Source: Moheibacter sp035515075
GTDB lineage: Bacteria > Bacteroidota > Bacteroidia > Flavobacteriales > Weeksellaceae
Direction of reading: 5' to 3'
Assembly: GCA_035515075.1 (NCBI GenBank)
Contig: DATJBZ010000018.1
Coordinates: 42,235 to 106,234 of the forward strand
Length of the DNA stretch: 64,000 nt
This document shows, in pieces, positions 50,919-59,522 of this stretch (positions within the stretch are counted from its first letter, which is position 1; each line of letters starts with the position of its first letter). Under the pieces are notes generated by a model. The model was not told the DNA's origin. It did not search any database and worked only from the letters and a program-made list of their open reading frames with translations. A program made the translations under genes and the position numbers.

Positions 50919-51200
50919 ATTAGCTGTGCATTAAAAGTTAAATCCTTTGACAACCAAAAATTGAGCACGGGGAAAATTAAATAATGTATACATGGCGTCA
51001 ATTTGAAGCAGCAAAAGGTTTTGCTGGGTTGTTTTAACAAAGAAACTAAAAATTAAGATTGAAAAAAGCGCTTGTTCAACAATTAACAAAACTTTGCATT
51101 TTGAACGCTTGAATGAACCAAAAAATAAGCTTGAGTAAAAATTTACCCAAGCTTATTTTATTATCGTTCAGTCAATTTTGACTTGAGATTGAATGCGAAA
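50919..51200. other. Intergenic region
   Basis: 282 bases; besides the terminator at 51124-51157, bases 50930-51110 show no gene or clear signal. Confidence 0.6.
51124..51157 (-). terminator. Terminator of the lipocalin-like lipoprotein gene
   Basis: AATAAGCTTG pairs with CAAGCTTATT; inside, GTAAA and TTTAC extend the stem. T-rich on both sides. Confidence 0.8.
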
Positions 51201-51653
51201 TTACATGCGTGAAAATTCTACAATCAATTCTATGCTTACTCCTATTTCGGTATTTTCTTCATCCATTTTTAGTTTCAATTTGGAACCATTCAATTCCAAT
51301 ATCTTGACTTCTTCAGGTTCTGGATCGTCATCGTGATAAATTCTCAAAATATCGCCATTGATTTCATACTTTGCGTCTTGATCAAAATATTCAATTGTAC
51401 AATCGTCTGCGTAACTGGTGCTCTCCACTCTTTTGTTGGTCAGAAACTCTATAAAATCCTTTTTTGTCGCACATTCGTGATCATAGGGCACTGGAATTCC
51501 TTGTCCATTGATGAGCATGGTATTGGTCTTGTGTGCCCATTTTCCAACGATGGCATCCGAATGATTTCCACCTCCTTTGTCGTCGTCACTTGAACAACTC
51601 ATCATGCCAAAGCCGATCAAAGCAATGGCCAAATAAAAAATACTTTTTTTCAT
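51201..51653 (-). CDS. Lipocalin-like lipoprotein
   Basis: 150 residues. Lipoprotein signal GFGMMSCSSDDDKGGG with lipidated Cys20; the following SSDDD matches the acidic surface-export signal of Flavobacteriia. IVGKWAHKTN is the typical first strand of lipocalin-like domains, followed by an eight-strand-like alternation to VEFSRM. It probably binds a small hydrophobic ligand at the cell surface or is structural. Stand-alone gene. Confidence 0.82.
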   Translation of the reverse strand: MKKSIFYLAIALIGFGMMSCSSDDDKGGGNHSDAIVGKWAHKTNTMLINGQGIPVPYDHECATKKDFIEFLTNKRVESTSYADDCTIEYFDQDAKYEINGDILRIYHDDDPEPEEVKILELNGSKLKLKMDEENTEIGVSIELIVEFSRM

Positions 51654-51737
51654 CGTTTGTTAAATTTTAGAATCGACAAATATAAAAGAATTATCTAAAG
51701 TACAAATGTGAAAATCAAAATATTCAAATTCAGGATG

Positions 51738-52544
51738 TTACAAAAAACGTTTTGCGACTTCTTCTGATACACCAGTGGTCGAGTAACCGCCGTCGTGGAA
51801 CAGGTTCTGCATGGTGATTTTTTTGGTAAAATCAGAGAACATGGTCACCACATAATTCGCGCAATCGTCTGCGTCAGCATTTCCTAATGGCGACATTTCA
51901 TCAGCGAATTTCATGAAACCACTGAATCCTTTGACGCCTTGTCCTGCCGTTGTAGGTGTTGGAGATTGTGAAATGGTGTTGACTCTGACCTTTTTTTCTT
52001 TTCCAAAAAAGTAGCCAAAACTTCTCGCAATCGATTCCAAATAAGCTTTGTTGTCTGCCATGTCATTGTAATCTGGAAAACTTCTTTGTGCCGCGATATA
52101 AGTTAGCGCAACGATGCTTCCCCATTCGTTCATCGCATCTTTTTCCCAAGCGGTTTTCATCACTTTGTGGAAAGAAACAGAAGAAATGTCCCAACCTTTG
52201 GTCAAGAAATTGTAATCCAAATCGGTGTAGTGCTTTCCTTTTCTAACGTTGACACTCATACCGATGGAATGCAAGATGAAATCCAATTTGCCGAATTTGG
52301 CAATGGCTTGGTCAAACAAATTGGCCAAATCTTCCATTGATGTAGCATCTGCACCGATGACTTCTGAACCAGTTTTTTCGGCCAATTTATTCAATTCACC
52401 CATTCGCAAAGCAACAGGTGCGTTGGTCAAAATAAATTCAGCGCCTTCTTCATGGCAGCGTTCGGCAGTTTTCCAAGCAATTGAATTCTCATCCAAGGCA
52501 CCAAAGATGATCCCTTTTTTTCCTTTTAATAATCCGTATGACAT
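51738..52544 (-). CDS. fabI: Enoyl-[acyl-carrier-protein] reductase (NADH), FabI
   Basis: 268 residues from ATG 52542-52544 (MSYGLLKGKKG). GALDENSIAW is the NADH-binding start; Y159 and K166 of SFPDYNDMADNKAYLES form the Y-x6-K active pair of FabI; SQSPTPTTAGQGVKGF follows as the substrate loop. It reduces the enoyl-ACP in each fatty acid cycle. Minus-strand box TAATTTTG upstream at 52569-52576. Confidence 0.95.
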   Translation of the reverse strand: MSYGLLKGKKGIIFGALDENSIAWKTAERCHEEGAEFILTNAPVALRMGELNKLAEKTGSEVIGADATSMEDLANLFDQAIAKFGKLDFILHSIGMSVNVRKGKHYTDLDYNFLTKGWDISSVSFHKVMKTAWEKDAMNEWGSIVALTYIAAQRSFPDYNDMADNKAYLESIARSFGYFFGKEKKVRVNTISQSPTPTTAGQGVKGFSGFMKFADEMSPLGNADADDCANYVVTMFSDFTKKITMQNLFHDGGYSTTGVSEEVAKRFL

Positions 52545-52568
52545 AGTTTCGTATTTTAATATAAAAAT

Positions 52569-52576
52569 CAAAATTA
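52569..52576 (-). promoter_or_regulatory. -7 box of fabI
   Basis: On the minus strand TAATTTTG fits TAnnTTTG, about 25 bases before the fabI start codon. Confidence 0.45.
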
Positions 52577-52626
52577 CATTTTTTTAACTGAAAACCATTC
52601 AGAAACTTCTGAATTTCATTGGGGCA

Positions 52627-53163
52627 TTATTTTTGTTGTGATCGCCCTTCCCAAGCTTCATTCAGCAAATTCAACAACTGATTGGGAGAGGTGCTGAGGA
52701 TTTTGGTGTTGATCATCAAGGGTGTTCCATAGATCGTGGTGTTTTTTTCTGCCGCTTTTCGAAATACAGGACTGTGCAATTGGTTCAAATATTTTTCATT
52801 GTTTTTGACATGGATCAAAATGCCTGAAAAAGAAGTTTGTTGGATGCTTTCAAACGATTGAATGTCTTGCCATTCAATACAATCAAAACGAAAAACAGAC
52901 GTATTGTCCAAGATACCTTGGTCGGATAGGTGAACGCCCAATTGTGAGTTGGCCAACTTTCTGCCCAAATACAAAGTGGTCAAGCCAAAGAAAAATACGC
53001 CCAGCAATCCTGAAATGACAATCACTATTTTGCTTTGGATCCATCCAGATTGAAAAAAGGAAGGAATGCATACAAGCAACAAGCTCAATAGCAAAATGAC
53101 CACACTCATGGCCAACAGTGCAACAAATCGGCCTTTTTTTATTTTGATGTGTTTTTCTAACAT
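52627..53163 (-). CDS. STM3941-like membrane protein
   Basis: 178 residues. Two membrane segments at about 14-36 and 43-66, then a soluble PH-like part (QGILDNTSVFRFDCIEWQDI, then TPLMINTKILSTSPNQLLNLL). This plan and the I-x-W-x-D-I signature resemble the STM3941 family. Function unknown. 82 bases upstream of fabI on the same strand. Confidence 0.7.
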   Translation of the reverse strand: MLEKHIKIKKGRFVALLAMSVVILLLSLLLVCIPSFFQSGWIQSKIVIVISGLLGVFFFGLTTLYLGRKLANSQLGVHLSDQGILDNTSVFRFDCIEWQDIQSFESIQQTSFSGILIHVKNNEKYLNQLHSPVFRKAAEKNTTIYGTPLMINTKILSTSPNQLLNLLNEAWEGRSQQK

Positions 53164-53349
53164 GCTTTTTATTTTTGATGCGACAAATTTAATTGAAATG
53201 TACTAGAAAAGTATGCTTTTAAAGCTTGCAAAGAAAATGAATTGATATTTGTTTCATTCGGGAAAGGATGTTTAAAATAAAATGAATGCAATTCTGTCAA
53301 TCCATTAGAATCGGGTTATTTTTGTACTTTCGAAATTATAATCGTTGAA

Positions 53350-54216
53350 GTGGATTTGAATCATTGTATCATCATACCGGCAAAAAATGAAGCGGATTTT
53401 ATCGGCAAAACGCTGGAGTCAATTGTCAATCAAAGTCGTTTGCCCAAAGAATTGATTGTGGTCGATGATCATTCTACTGATCAAACCCGGGAAATTGTCC
53501 AAGAATTTGTTCAACGGCATGATTTCATTCAATTGGTTTCTTCCAAAGACGCGCAAGAAGCGCATTTGCCTGGCGCCAAAATCATCCAAGCTTTTTATGA
53601 TGGATTGGCTCATGCGCAACAAGATTGGGATTTGATTTCAAAATTTGATGCCGACGTGATTTTGCCCAAGAATTACCTTGAGAAGCTCCACCATTTTTTT
53701 CAACAAAATCCACAAACAGGCATTGCGGGTGGAAAAATTTATATTTTCAAAGAAGGCGCATGGATTTTTGAAAAAATCGCCAAGAGTGACCATGTCAGAG
53801 GCGCCATAAAAACTTATTCAAAAGCTTGTTTTCAAAAAATTGGTGGACCAAGAAGATCGATTGGTTGGGATACGGCTGATGAAATTTTGGCTTTGTTTTA
53901 TGGTTTTGAAATCAAAGTGCTGAACGATTTATCGGTGAAATTGCTGAAGCCAACGGGGACGGTTTATCAAGCAATTCACGGCCAGAAAATTGGCCAATCT
54001 TTTTACCGTTTGGATTATGGCTGTTGCATCAGCGGAATTGCAGCAGCAAAAGCAAGTTGGAACAAAAAAAGCTTTCCATTGTTCTTCGAAATTGCCAAGG
54101 GATACTTTCAAGCATGGAAAAATGATGACCCAAAAATGTTCAACCCAGCAGAAGGGAAATTTGCCAGAGCATTCAGATGGCAAGGAATTTTCGCCCAACT
54201 GAAAAAGGCGAAATAA
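53350..54216 (+). CDS. Glycosyltransferase family 2
   Basis: 288 residues from a GTG at 53350. IIIPAKNEADFIGKTLESIV and VVDDHSTDQT are the GT-A nucleotide-sugar site; ISKFDADVILPKNYL supplies the DxD motif; RRSIGWDTADEILALFYGFE gives the catalytic ED-like region. It adds a sugar to a glycan or lipid; target unknown. No other glycan genes are near. Confidence 0.87.
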   Translation: MDLNHCIIIPAKNEADFIGKTLESIVNQSRLPKELIVVDDHSTDQTREIVQEFVQRHDFIQLVSSKDAQEAHLPGAKIIQAFYDGLAHAQQDWDLISKFDADVILPKNYLEKLHHFFQQNPQTGIAGGKIYIFKEGAWIFEKIAKSDHVRGAIKTYSKACFQKIGGPRRSIGWDTADEILALFYGFEIKVLNDLSVKLLKPTGTVYQAIHGQKIGQSFYRLDYGCCISGIAAAKASWNKKSFPLFFEIAKGYFQAWKNDDPKMFNPAEGKFARAFRWQGIFAQLKKAK

Positions 54217-54404
54217 TTTCCAATCAAAAACAATAAGCACCGCGATCTTTCGTTGATAGTTAAGATGGCAGATTCTTTGTCATCAAAAGCTTTTTGGGTG
54301 TTTTTCTTTCTTCATTCCAACTTTGGACGAGTCATCGAAAATGACAAGCAAGAAGAACACCCGATGAGCGTCTAAACTCTAATTTTCTTTTGCATCATTT
54401 GCAT

Positions 54405-56942
54405 TTATTTCAATGCATTTTTGGTGTCATTCAACAATTTGATCTGTTCTTCCAAACTTTTGCTTTTCGTTTGCTGAAAAGTTTTTGTTTTCAATTGAAT
54501 CGCTTGGTCCAATAAATTCTTCAAAGCAAAAGTCAAACTTGGATTTTCTTTGGCGTAATATTGGTGAATTTGGCGGTAGTTTTGGGTGATGATTTTGGTT
54601 GATGCCAAGTCATCTGCCGCCAAAACCCACTGAAATCCTTTTTCTAATTTGGCGCCCAAAGTGGGATTTTCAAATTGAGTAAACAAATAAAATCCGACCG
54701 CTTCGGCAGCAATTTTCAATTTAGACACCTCATTGTTGCTGATCCAATGGTCCAACAAAGCGCCGACCAATTCTGGATTGGCTTCAATGACTTCCTCTGG
54801 AAGCGAAGTCATTTCATTGACTTTTTTGGGATCTATTCTCAAAATCCCTGTAGCAGCCGCCGCTTGTACGCTAAAAGAAGGACTTTTCAATCCTTTTTCA
54901 AACAAAGACAAATCCATTTCGTTCATCGCATTCAATTGATTGAAAGCCGCTGCTTGAACCAAGGTTTTTTCATCAGAAATCGCGATTTTCTTCAAGGTTT
55001 CTCTGGCTTTCGCTTGAACTTTGGCGTCTTTGCCATCCAACAATTCAATGCTCGCTTTTCGGATGCCTTCTGCTTTATCATTGATGCCATTGATTAAAGT
55101 AGTCAATGCCAGATCATCAGTCGATTGTGCATTGGCCAAATGATTCAAGGCCAAAAGACGCGTAATGTATTCGTCTCCATAGCGGTATTGCGCCGCCCAA
55201 TTTTCTGTGGATTTATTGTCTGAAATTTCACACAATAAAACTTGGTCCGCATTGGGAATCACCACTTCTGGATTTTTTTGTGCCGGGAATTCAAAGACAT
55301 TGGCGCGTTTTTTACTCACCCAAACGTTGTGTCTTTCTTTTTTGCCCGCTACAATGACATCAATGGCAAATGGAAATTCAAATTGTTTGGCTTGAGTTTG
55401 CGCAATGCTGACTTTTATTTTTTTATTGGTGGCATCATAATCATACGCCACTGTCAAGCGTGGATGTCCATTGGAAAAATACCATTGGTCAAAAAACCAA
55501 TTCAAATCCCGTCCGCTCACTGCTTCCAAAGCCAAACGCATTTGTACTGCTTCAGCCGTTCCGTAAGCGTAATCATGCAAATATTTGCTCAATCCATCGA
55601 AAAAAGCAGCATCTCCTAAATAATGACGCAACATGTGCAACACACCTTTTCCTCCTTTGTTGTAAGAAACATGGTCAAACATGTCTTCGCGGTGTTGGTA
55701 GTGGGTGCGCACCAAATTTTTGTCGTAATTGTTTTTGTCGGATTGATAAGATTCTAAATCGCTGTAACGGTCTTCTTCCGCGCGGTCTTTGCCGTATTTG
55801 TGTTCAAACCAAAGGTATTCTGAATAGTTGGCAATCGATTCGTTGACTGTTAAATTTCCCCAACTTTCCATGGTGACCAAATCACCAAACCAATGGTGAA
55901 TCAATTCATGGGCAATCGTTCCTTCCCAAATATTTCGATCGATCAATTGTCCTGGTTTTTGTTGGGCTCTTTCTTGGTGCAAAACCGCGGTAGTATTTTC
56001 CATGGCGCCACTGACATAATCCCTTCCGACCATTTGTGCGTATTTGTTCCAAGGATAATCGTATTTCAGAATTTTAGAGAAAAAGCCAATCATCTCTGGT
56101 GTATGTCCAAAAATCGCTTTGGCATGATCCGCGTATTCGTGTTCCACATAATAATCCACGGGAATGTTGTTCCATTGATCTTTTATGACAGCAAAATCAC
56201 CAATGCCCACAAAAAATAAATAGGGCGCATGTTTTTCTTTGAACTGCCAATAATCGGTGCGTGTGCCATCTGAATTTTTGGTTTGTTTTTCCAATTTTCC
56301 ATTCGACAAAGTCACGTATTGATCAGGAACCGTCAAATAAATTTCTTGTGACGTCTTTTGGTTGGGCGAATCAATGGTTGGAAACCAAGCTGAATTGGAC
56401 TGGGGCTCGCCTTGGGTCCAAATTTGTGTAGGTTTGTCCGGATCTTCTCCGTTGGCATTGATGAAATACAAGCCTTTGGTGTCAGAAATTGCCGCACTTC
56501 CTTCATTTTTAATTTCGTTGGGTCGCGCAGTATATTGTATGTAAACTGTATATTCTTCTGTTTTCTGATAAGTTTTGTCCAAATCAATGGTCAACTTTAA
56601 ATCATCGTATTTGAAATCCAATTTCTTTTTGGTGTTTCCTTTGATCAATTCCACTTGGTGAATCAGCATTGCTTTGGCATCCAGCGTCAATTGATGGGTC
56701 GGATAGTAATGTGGTTTCAACGTAATCCATGCTTCGCCCAATACGTGTTCTTTTTGGTAATCAAACTTTAAATCGAGTTTGGTATGGACCAAATTGTTGA
56801 TTTTTTGGTTTTCAGCGCGAAAAATGTCCAATTTGTTGGATTGGTCCAAACGATAACTTGGTGGTAAGGCATCTTGGACTTGTGCAAAACTTCCAGTTTG
56901 AATTAAAAAAGCAAAAGCAAGGGTGTACAAGTGTTTTTTCAT
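54405..56942 (-). CDS. Secreted M1-family aminopeptidase
   Basis: 845 residues. Signal peptide ends near GSFAQ. The substrate-amino motif GAMEN is at 312-316, the zinc site HELIH at 345-349 with Glu346 as base, and Glu368 as third ligand, exactly the HExxH-x18-E spacing. The C-terminal part (about 590-845) is helical repeat, unlike the short form. It removes N-terminal residues from peptides in the periplasm or outside. Confidence 0.94.
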   Translation of the reverse strand: MKKHLYTLAFAFLIQTGSFAQVQDALPPSYRLDQSNKLDIFRAENQKINNLVHTKLDLKFDYQKEHVLGEAWITLKPHYYPTHQLTLDAKAMLIHQVELIKGNTKKKLDFKYDDLKLTIDLDKTYQKTEEYTVYIQYTARPNEIKNEGSAAISDTKGLYFINANGEDPDKPTQIWTQGEPQSNSAWFPTIDSPNQKTSQEIYLTVPDQYVTLSNGKLEKQTKNSDGTRTDYWQFKEKHAPYLFFVGIGDFAVIKDQWNNIPVDYYVEHEYADHAKAIFGHTPEMIGFFSKILKYDYPWNKYAQMVGRDYVSGAMENTTAVLHQERAQQKPGQLIDRNIWEGTIAHELIHHWFGDLVTMESWGNLTVNESIANYSEYLWFEHKYGKDRAEEDRYSDLESYQSDKNNYDKNLVRTHYQHREDMFDHVSYNKGGKGVLHMLRHYLGDAAFFDGLSKYLHDYAYGTAEAVQMRLALEAVSGRDLNWFFDQWYFSNGHPRLTVAYDYDATNKKIKVSIAQTQAKQFEFPFAIDVIVAGKKERHNVWVSKKRANVFEFPAQKNPEVVIPNADQVLLCEISDNKSTENWAAQYRYGDEYITRLLALNHLANAQSTDDLALTTLINGINDKAEGIRKASIELLDGKDAKVQAKARETLKKIAISDEKTLVQAAAFNQLNAMNEMDLSLFEKGLKSPSFSVQAAAATGILRIDPKKVNEMTSLPEEVIEANPELVGALLDHWISNNEVSKLKIAAEAVGFYLFTQFENPTLGAKLEKGFQWVLAADDLASTKIITQNYRQIHQYYAKENPSLTFALKNLLDQAIQLKTKTFQQTKSKSLEEQIKLLNDTKNALK

Positions 56943-57098
56943 GGATTGATTTTTTTCAAAGGCTAAATATACTGAAATCTACCAGTATTGAAATGCCAAA
57001 AAGATGTTAAGGTTTGATACGTAATTTGTCGTTTGGAATACAGTATGGCAATGTATTTGTGCAACAACAATTCTAAATAACCTATAAAATTGAACAGA

Positions 57099-57569
57099 AT
57101 GAAAAATTATCATTGGCTTTTCGTGGCGTTTTTTGGCCTTCTTTTGGGAATGCAAGAAACTCAAGCACAACGTTACAAGAATGCATTGGGCGTTGGCATT
57201 GATTTAGGAGATGGTGCAACTTTGGCTGGACCGCAATTCAAACATTTTTTTGATGGAACAAACGCAGGAAATGCCCAAGTTTTGTTTGGGGACAACATCA
57301 CTTTGATTGGTGTAGATTATTCTTACAATAAAGCATTTGATGGTGCCAAAGGCTTGGGTTGGTATGTCGGTGTGGGGCCGCAATTGACATTTGTTGATGG
57401 ACATGATGGAACTTGGTTCGCCATTCGACCAGCTGTGGGAATTGAATACAAAATTCCAACCGTTCCTTTGGGGTTTCATTTTGATTGGAAACCTTGGTGG
57501 AATTTGAGCAATGAGGTAGATTTTGAAGCAGGAAGATTCAGTTTAGGGTTCAAGTACGTGCTGAATTGA
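57099..57569 (+). CDS. Small outer-membrane beta-barrel protein
   Basis: 156 residues from ATG 57099 (MKNYHWLFVAFFG); a TTG nine bases earlier is less likely. Signal peptide ends near ETQAQ. The rest is alternating polar/hydrophobic strands with Gly turns (VGIDLGDGATLAGPQFKHFF, GWYVGVGPQLTF) and ends FSLGFKYVLN, an eight-strand barrel plan. Tandem with a similar gene at 57678. Confidence 0.8.
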   Translation: MKNYHWLFVAFFGLLLGMQETQAQRYKNALGVGIDLGDGATLAGPQFKHFFDGTNAGNAQVLFGDNITLIGVDYSYNKAFDGAKGLGWYVGVGPQLTFVDGHDGTWFAIRPAVGIEYKIPTVPLGFHFDWKPWWNLSNEVDFEAGRFSLGFKYVLN

Positions 57570-57586
57570 TCAAATCATAAAAATTG

Positions 57587-57625
57587 AAAAAACTGGGTTC
57601 CTTCAAACGGCGTCCAGTTTTTTTT
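57587..57625 (+). terminator. Terminator between the two small barrels
   Basis: AAAAACTGG pairs with CCAGTTTTT around 17 bases, followed by a T run, so the two paralogues have separate 3' ends. Confidence 0.8.
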
Positions 57626-57677
57626 ATTTCAATTCAAAAAAAAGACTTAAATTTAAAACAATTAAATAATTGATTGT

Positions 57678-58202
57678 ATGGATGTTAGTTGTCTTGAGTT
57701 GAGAAGGTCTTTTTGGTTGTTGAGCTTGGTGACTGTGGTGTCCATGCATGCCCAAAATTTGGAAGCGGATGACGAGCCCATCGTTTATCAGACGGCAGCG
57801 GGAGCTTATGCGGATTTGGACCAAACAACCCATTGGTATGGAGCGCAAATCAAACAGTTTTTGAGTTTGGATCATGCAGTCAATGCGCAGATTTTATTTG
57901 GGGAAAAAATGATGGTCATCGGTGTGGATTACACGTTCAATGGTTTGATACCGGTGCACATGCTTTACAAGAATTTGAGTTGGTATGCAGGATTGGGTGG
58001 GCAAGTTGCGTTTGCCAAAGGCGATTTGAAAAATGCATTTGCATTGCGCCCTATGGTTGGTTTGGAATTCAAAACCAAAAAGCAACCCATTGTTTTTCAT
58101 GCTGAATTGAAACCTCAATGGACTTTTGGTGAAACAGGGCATTTTGAATTGGCCAATTTTGGTGTTGGCCTAAAATATGTGCTCAACCGAGACATTTGGT
58201 GA
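57678..58202 (+). CDS. Small outer-membrane beta-barrel protein, paralogue
   Basis: 174 residues. Shares with the upstream gene the pattern H-A-VNAQILFGEKMMVIGVDYTF (compare NAQVLFGDNITLIGVDYSY), LSWYAGLGGQ and an ending FGVGLKYVLN plus RDIW. Signal peptide ends near SMHAQ. Probably arose by tandem duplication and diverged a lot. Convergent with thyA. Confidence 0.78.
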   Translation: MDVSCLELRRSFWLLSLVTVVSMHAQNLEADDEPIVYQTAAGAYADLDQTTHWYGAQIKQFLSLDHAVNAQILFGEKMMVIGVDYTFNGLIPVHMLYKNLSWYAGLGGQVAFAKGDLKNAFALRPMVGLEFKTKKQPIVFHAELKPQWTFGETGHFELANFGVGLKYVLNRDIW

Positions 58203-58203
58203 G

Positions 58204-58998
58204 TTAAATCGCTACTATGCCTTTGATGTGTGGATGCGGATCGTAACCTTCCAAAATGAAATCATCAAAAGTAAAATCGAAAATATTCTTGATTTCTGGA
58301 TTGATTTTTAAATTGGGCAAAGGTTTCGGATCGCGTGACAATTGCAATTGGATTTGCTCAAAATGGTTGGTGTAAATGTGTGCATCTCCAAAAGTATGGA
58401 CAAAGTCTCCTTCTTTCAAATCACAAACTTGTGCCATCATTTTTAGCAAAAGTGCGTACGAAGCAATGTTGAACGGTACACCCAAGAAAATGTCCGCACT
58501 TCTTTGGTACAATTGCAAAGATAACTTTCCGTCGGCCACATAGAATTGAAAAAAAGCATGACAAGGTGCCAAAGCCATTTCATCCAATTCACCCACATTC
58601 CATGCAGAAACAATGATCCTTCGCGAATCAGGATTGTTTTTGATTTGGTCGATGGCGATTTTGATTTGATCGATGGTTTCACCGTTGGCTTTTCCCCAAC
58701 TTCTCCATTGTTGCCCATAAACTGGCCCTAAATCTCCATTTTCATCCGCCCATTCGTTCCAGATCCTTACGCCATTGTCCTGAAGATATTGCACATTGGT
58801 GTCTCCTTTTAAAAACCAGAGCAATTCATGAATGATGGATTTCAAATGCAATTTCTTGGTGGTGACCATGGGAAAACCATCCGCCATATCGAAACGCATT
58901 TGGTAACCAAAAACACTTTTGGTGCCAGTTCCCGTACGGTCCTCTTTCAAGGTGCCGTGATCCATGACGTGTTGTGCCAAATCCAAATATTGTTGCAT
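58204..58998 (-). CDS. thyA: Thymidylate synthase
   Basis: 264 residues, normal length. Catalytic Cys146 in LAPCHAFFQF; Arg pair R126/R127 in PDSRRIIVSAWN; QLYQRSADIFLGVPFNIASY for dUMP binding. Makes dTMP from dUMP with methylene-tetrahydrofolate. No dihydrofolate reductase gene follows. Minus-strand box TATATTTG upstream at 59065-59072. Confidence 0.97.
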   Translation of the reverse strand: MQQYLDLAQHVMDHGTLKEDRTGTGTKSVFGYQMRFDMADGFPMVTTKKLHLKSIIHELLWFLKGDTNVQYLQDNGVRIWNEWADENGDLGPVYGQQWRSWGKANGETIDQIKIAIDQIKNNPDSRRIIVSAWNVGELDEMALAPCHAFFQFYVADGKLSLQLYQRSADIFLGVPFNIASYALLLKMMAQVCDLKEGDFVHTFGDAHIYTNHFEQIQLQLSRDPKPLPNLKINPEIKNIFDFTFDDFILEGYDPHPHIKGIVAI

Positions 58999-59064
58999 GA
59001 TTTTTCAGAGTTTAGAATCGATGCTCTTGTGAAAACTTCAGCAAGTGGAACGATCAATTTGGTG

Positions 59065-59072
59065 CAAATATA
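59065..59072 (-). promoter_or_regulatory. -7 box of thyA
   Basis: On the minus strand TATATTTG, about 67 bases before the thyA start codon. Confidence 0.45.
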
Positions 59073-59343
59073 AGAATATATGCTGATGGACTCCGTGATT
59101 GGAGCGAAGAATTCTTGTTTAACCCAACGTTAAAACTTAGGAGAAAAAAATGTTTTTAGTTTGAAGTGATTGGGATGATTGGATGTTGTGAAAAATAGAT
59201 TTTGTTGAAATACTTGACTTTTATCTTTAAAAATTAAAACTTTTTCAAAAATATATCTTTCAGACATATAGTGTTTTATGTGTATTTCTTTTGTTTTGAT
59301 TGAAAATTGTTTTGATAAACTGTTTTAAAATTAAAATAAAGTC

Positions 59344-59351
59344 TATATTTG
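59344..59351 (+). promoter_or_regulatory. -7 box of small RNA copy B
   Basis: TATATTTG at the same place relative to the RNA core as in copy A (24-26 bases before it). Confidence 0.6.
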
Positions 59352-59357
59352 CCCCTG

Positions 59358-59439
59358 TGAAAGGCTTTCTAGCTTTTTCATAGGTTTAGGTTAGTTAAGG
59401 TTAGCACCTCAGTCTTCTGATTGGGGTGCTGCTTTTTTT
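59358..59439 (+). ncRNA. Small RNA, copy B of a two-copy family
   Basis: An about 80-nt unit with its own -7 box and terminator. The 36-nt core 59370-59405 differs from copy A at one base. Terminator stem AGCACCTCA/TGGGGTGCT (59403-59411 with 59422-59430) and seven T. Relative to copy A the stem has A-T for T-A and C-G for T-A, so pairing is kept by double changes. Sequence before the core differs, apart from the promoter. No open frame. Confidence 0.75.
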
Positions 59440-59522
59440 AAGGGATGTTACTTCTTTACATTTCGTTCCAATCCTTTCTCAAATTTCTTCAAGATGATTT
59501 ATATTTACTCAAAAATATTCCA

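Larger units (their letters stand above)
58999..59522. other. Intergenic region with thyA promoter and small RNA copy B
   Basis: 524 bases. It holds the thyA -7 box (59065-59072, minus strand), the small RNA at about 59358-59439 and a short leader of the peptidase gene. Bases 59080-59330 show nothing recognisable. Confidence 0.65.

Noticed and set aside
54265..54375. 36-codon plus-strand frame between the glycosyltransferase and the M1 peptidase
   Set aside because: Starts with ATG but has no ribosome-binding site, family or conservation evidence; could be chance.
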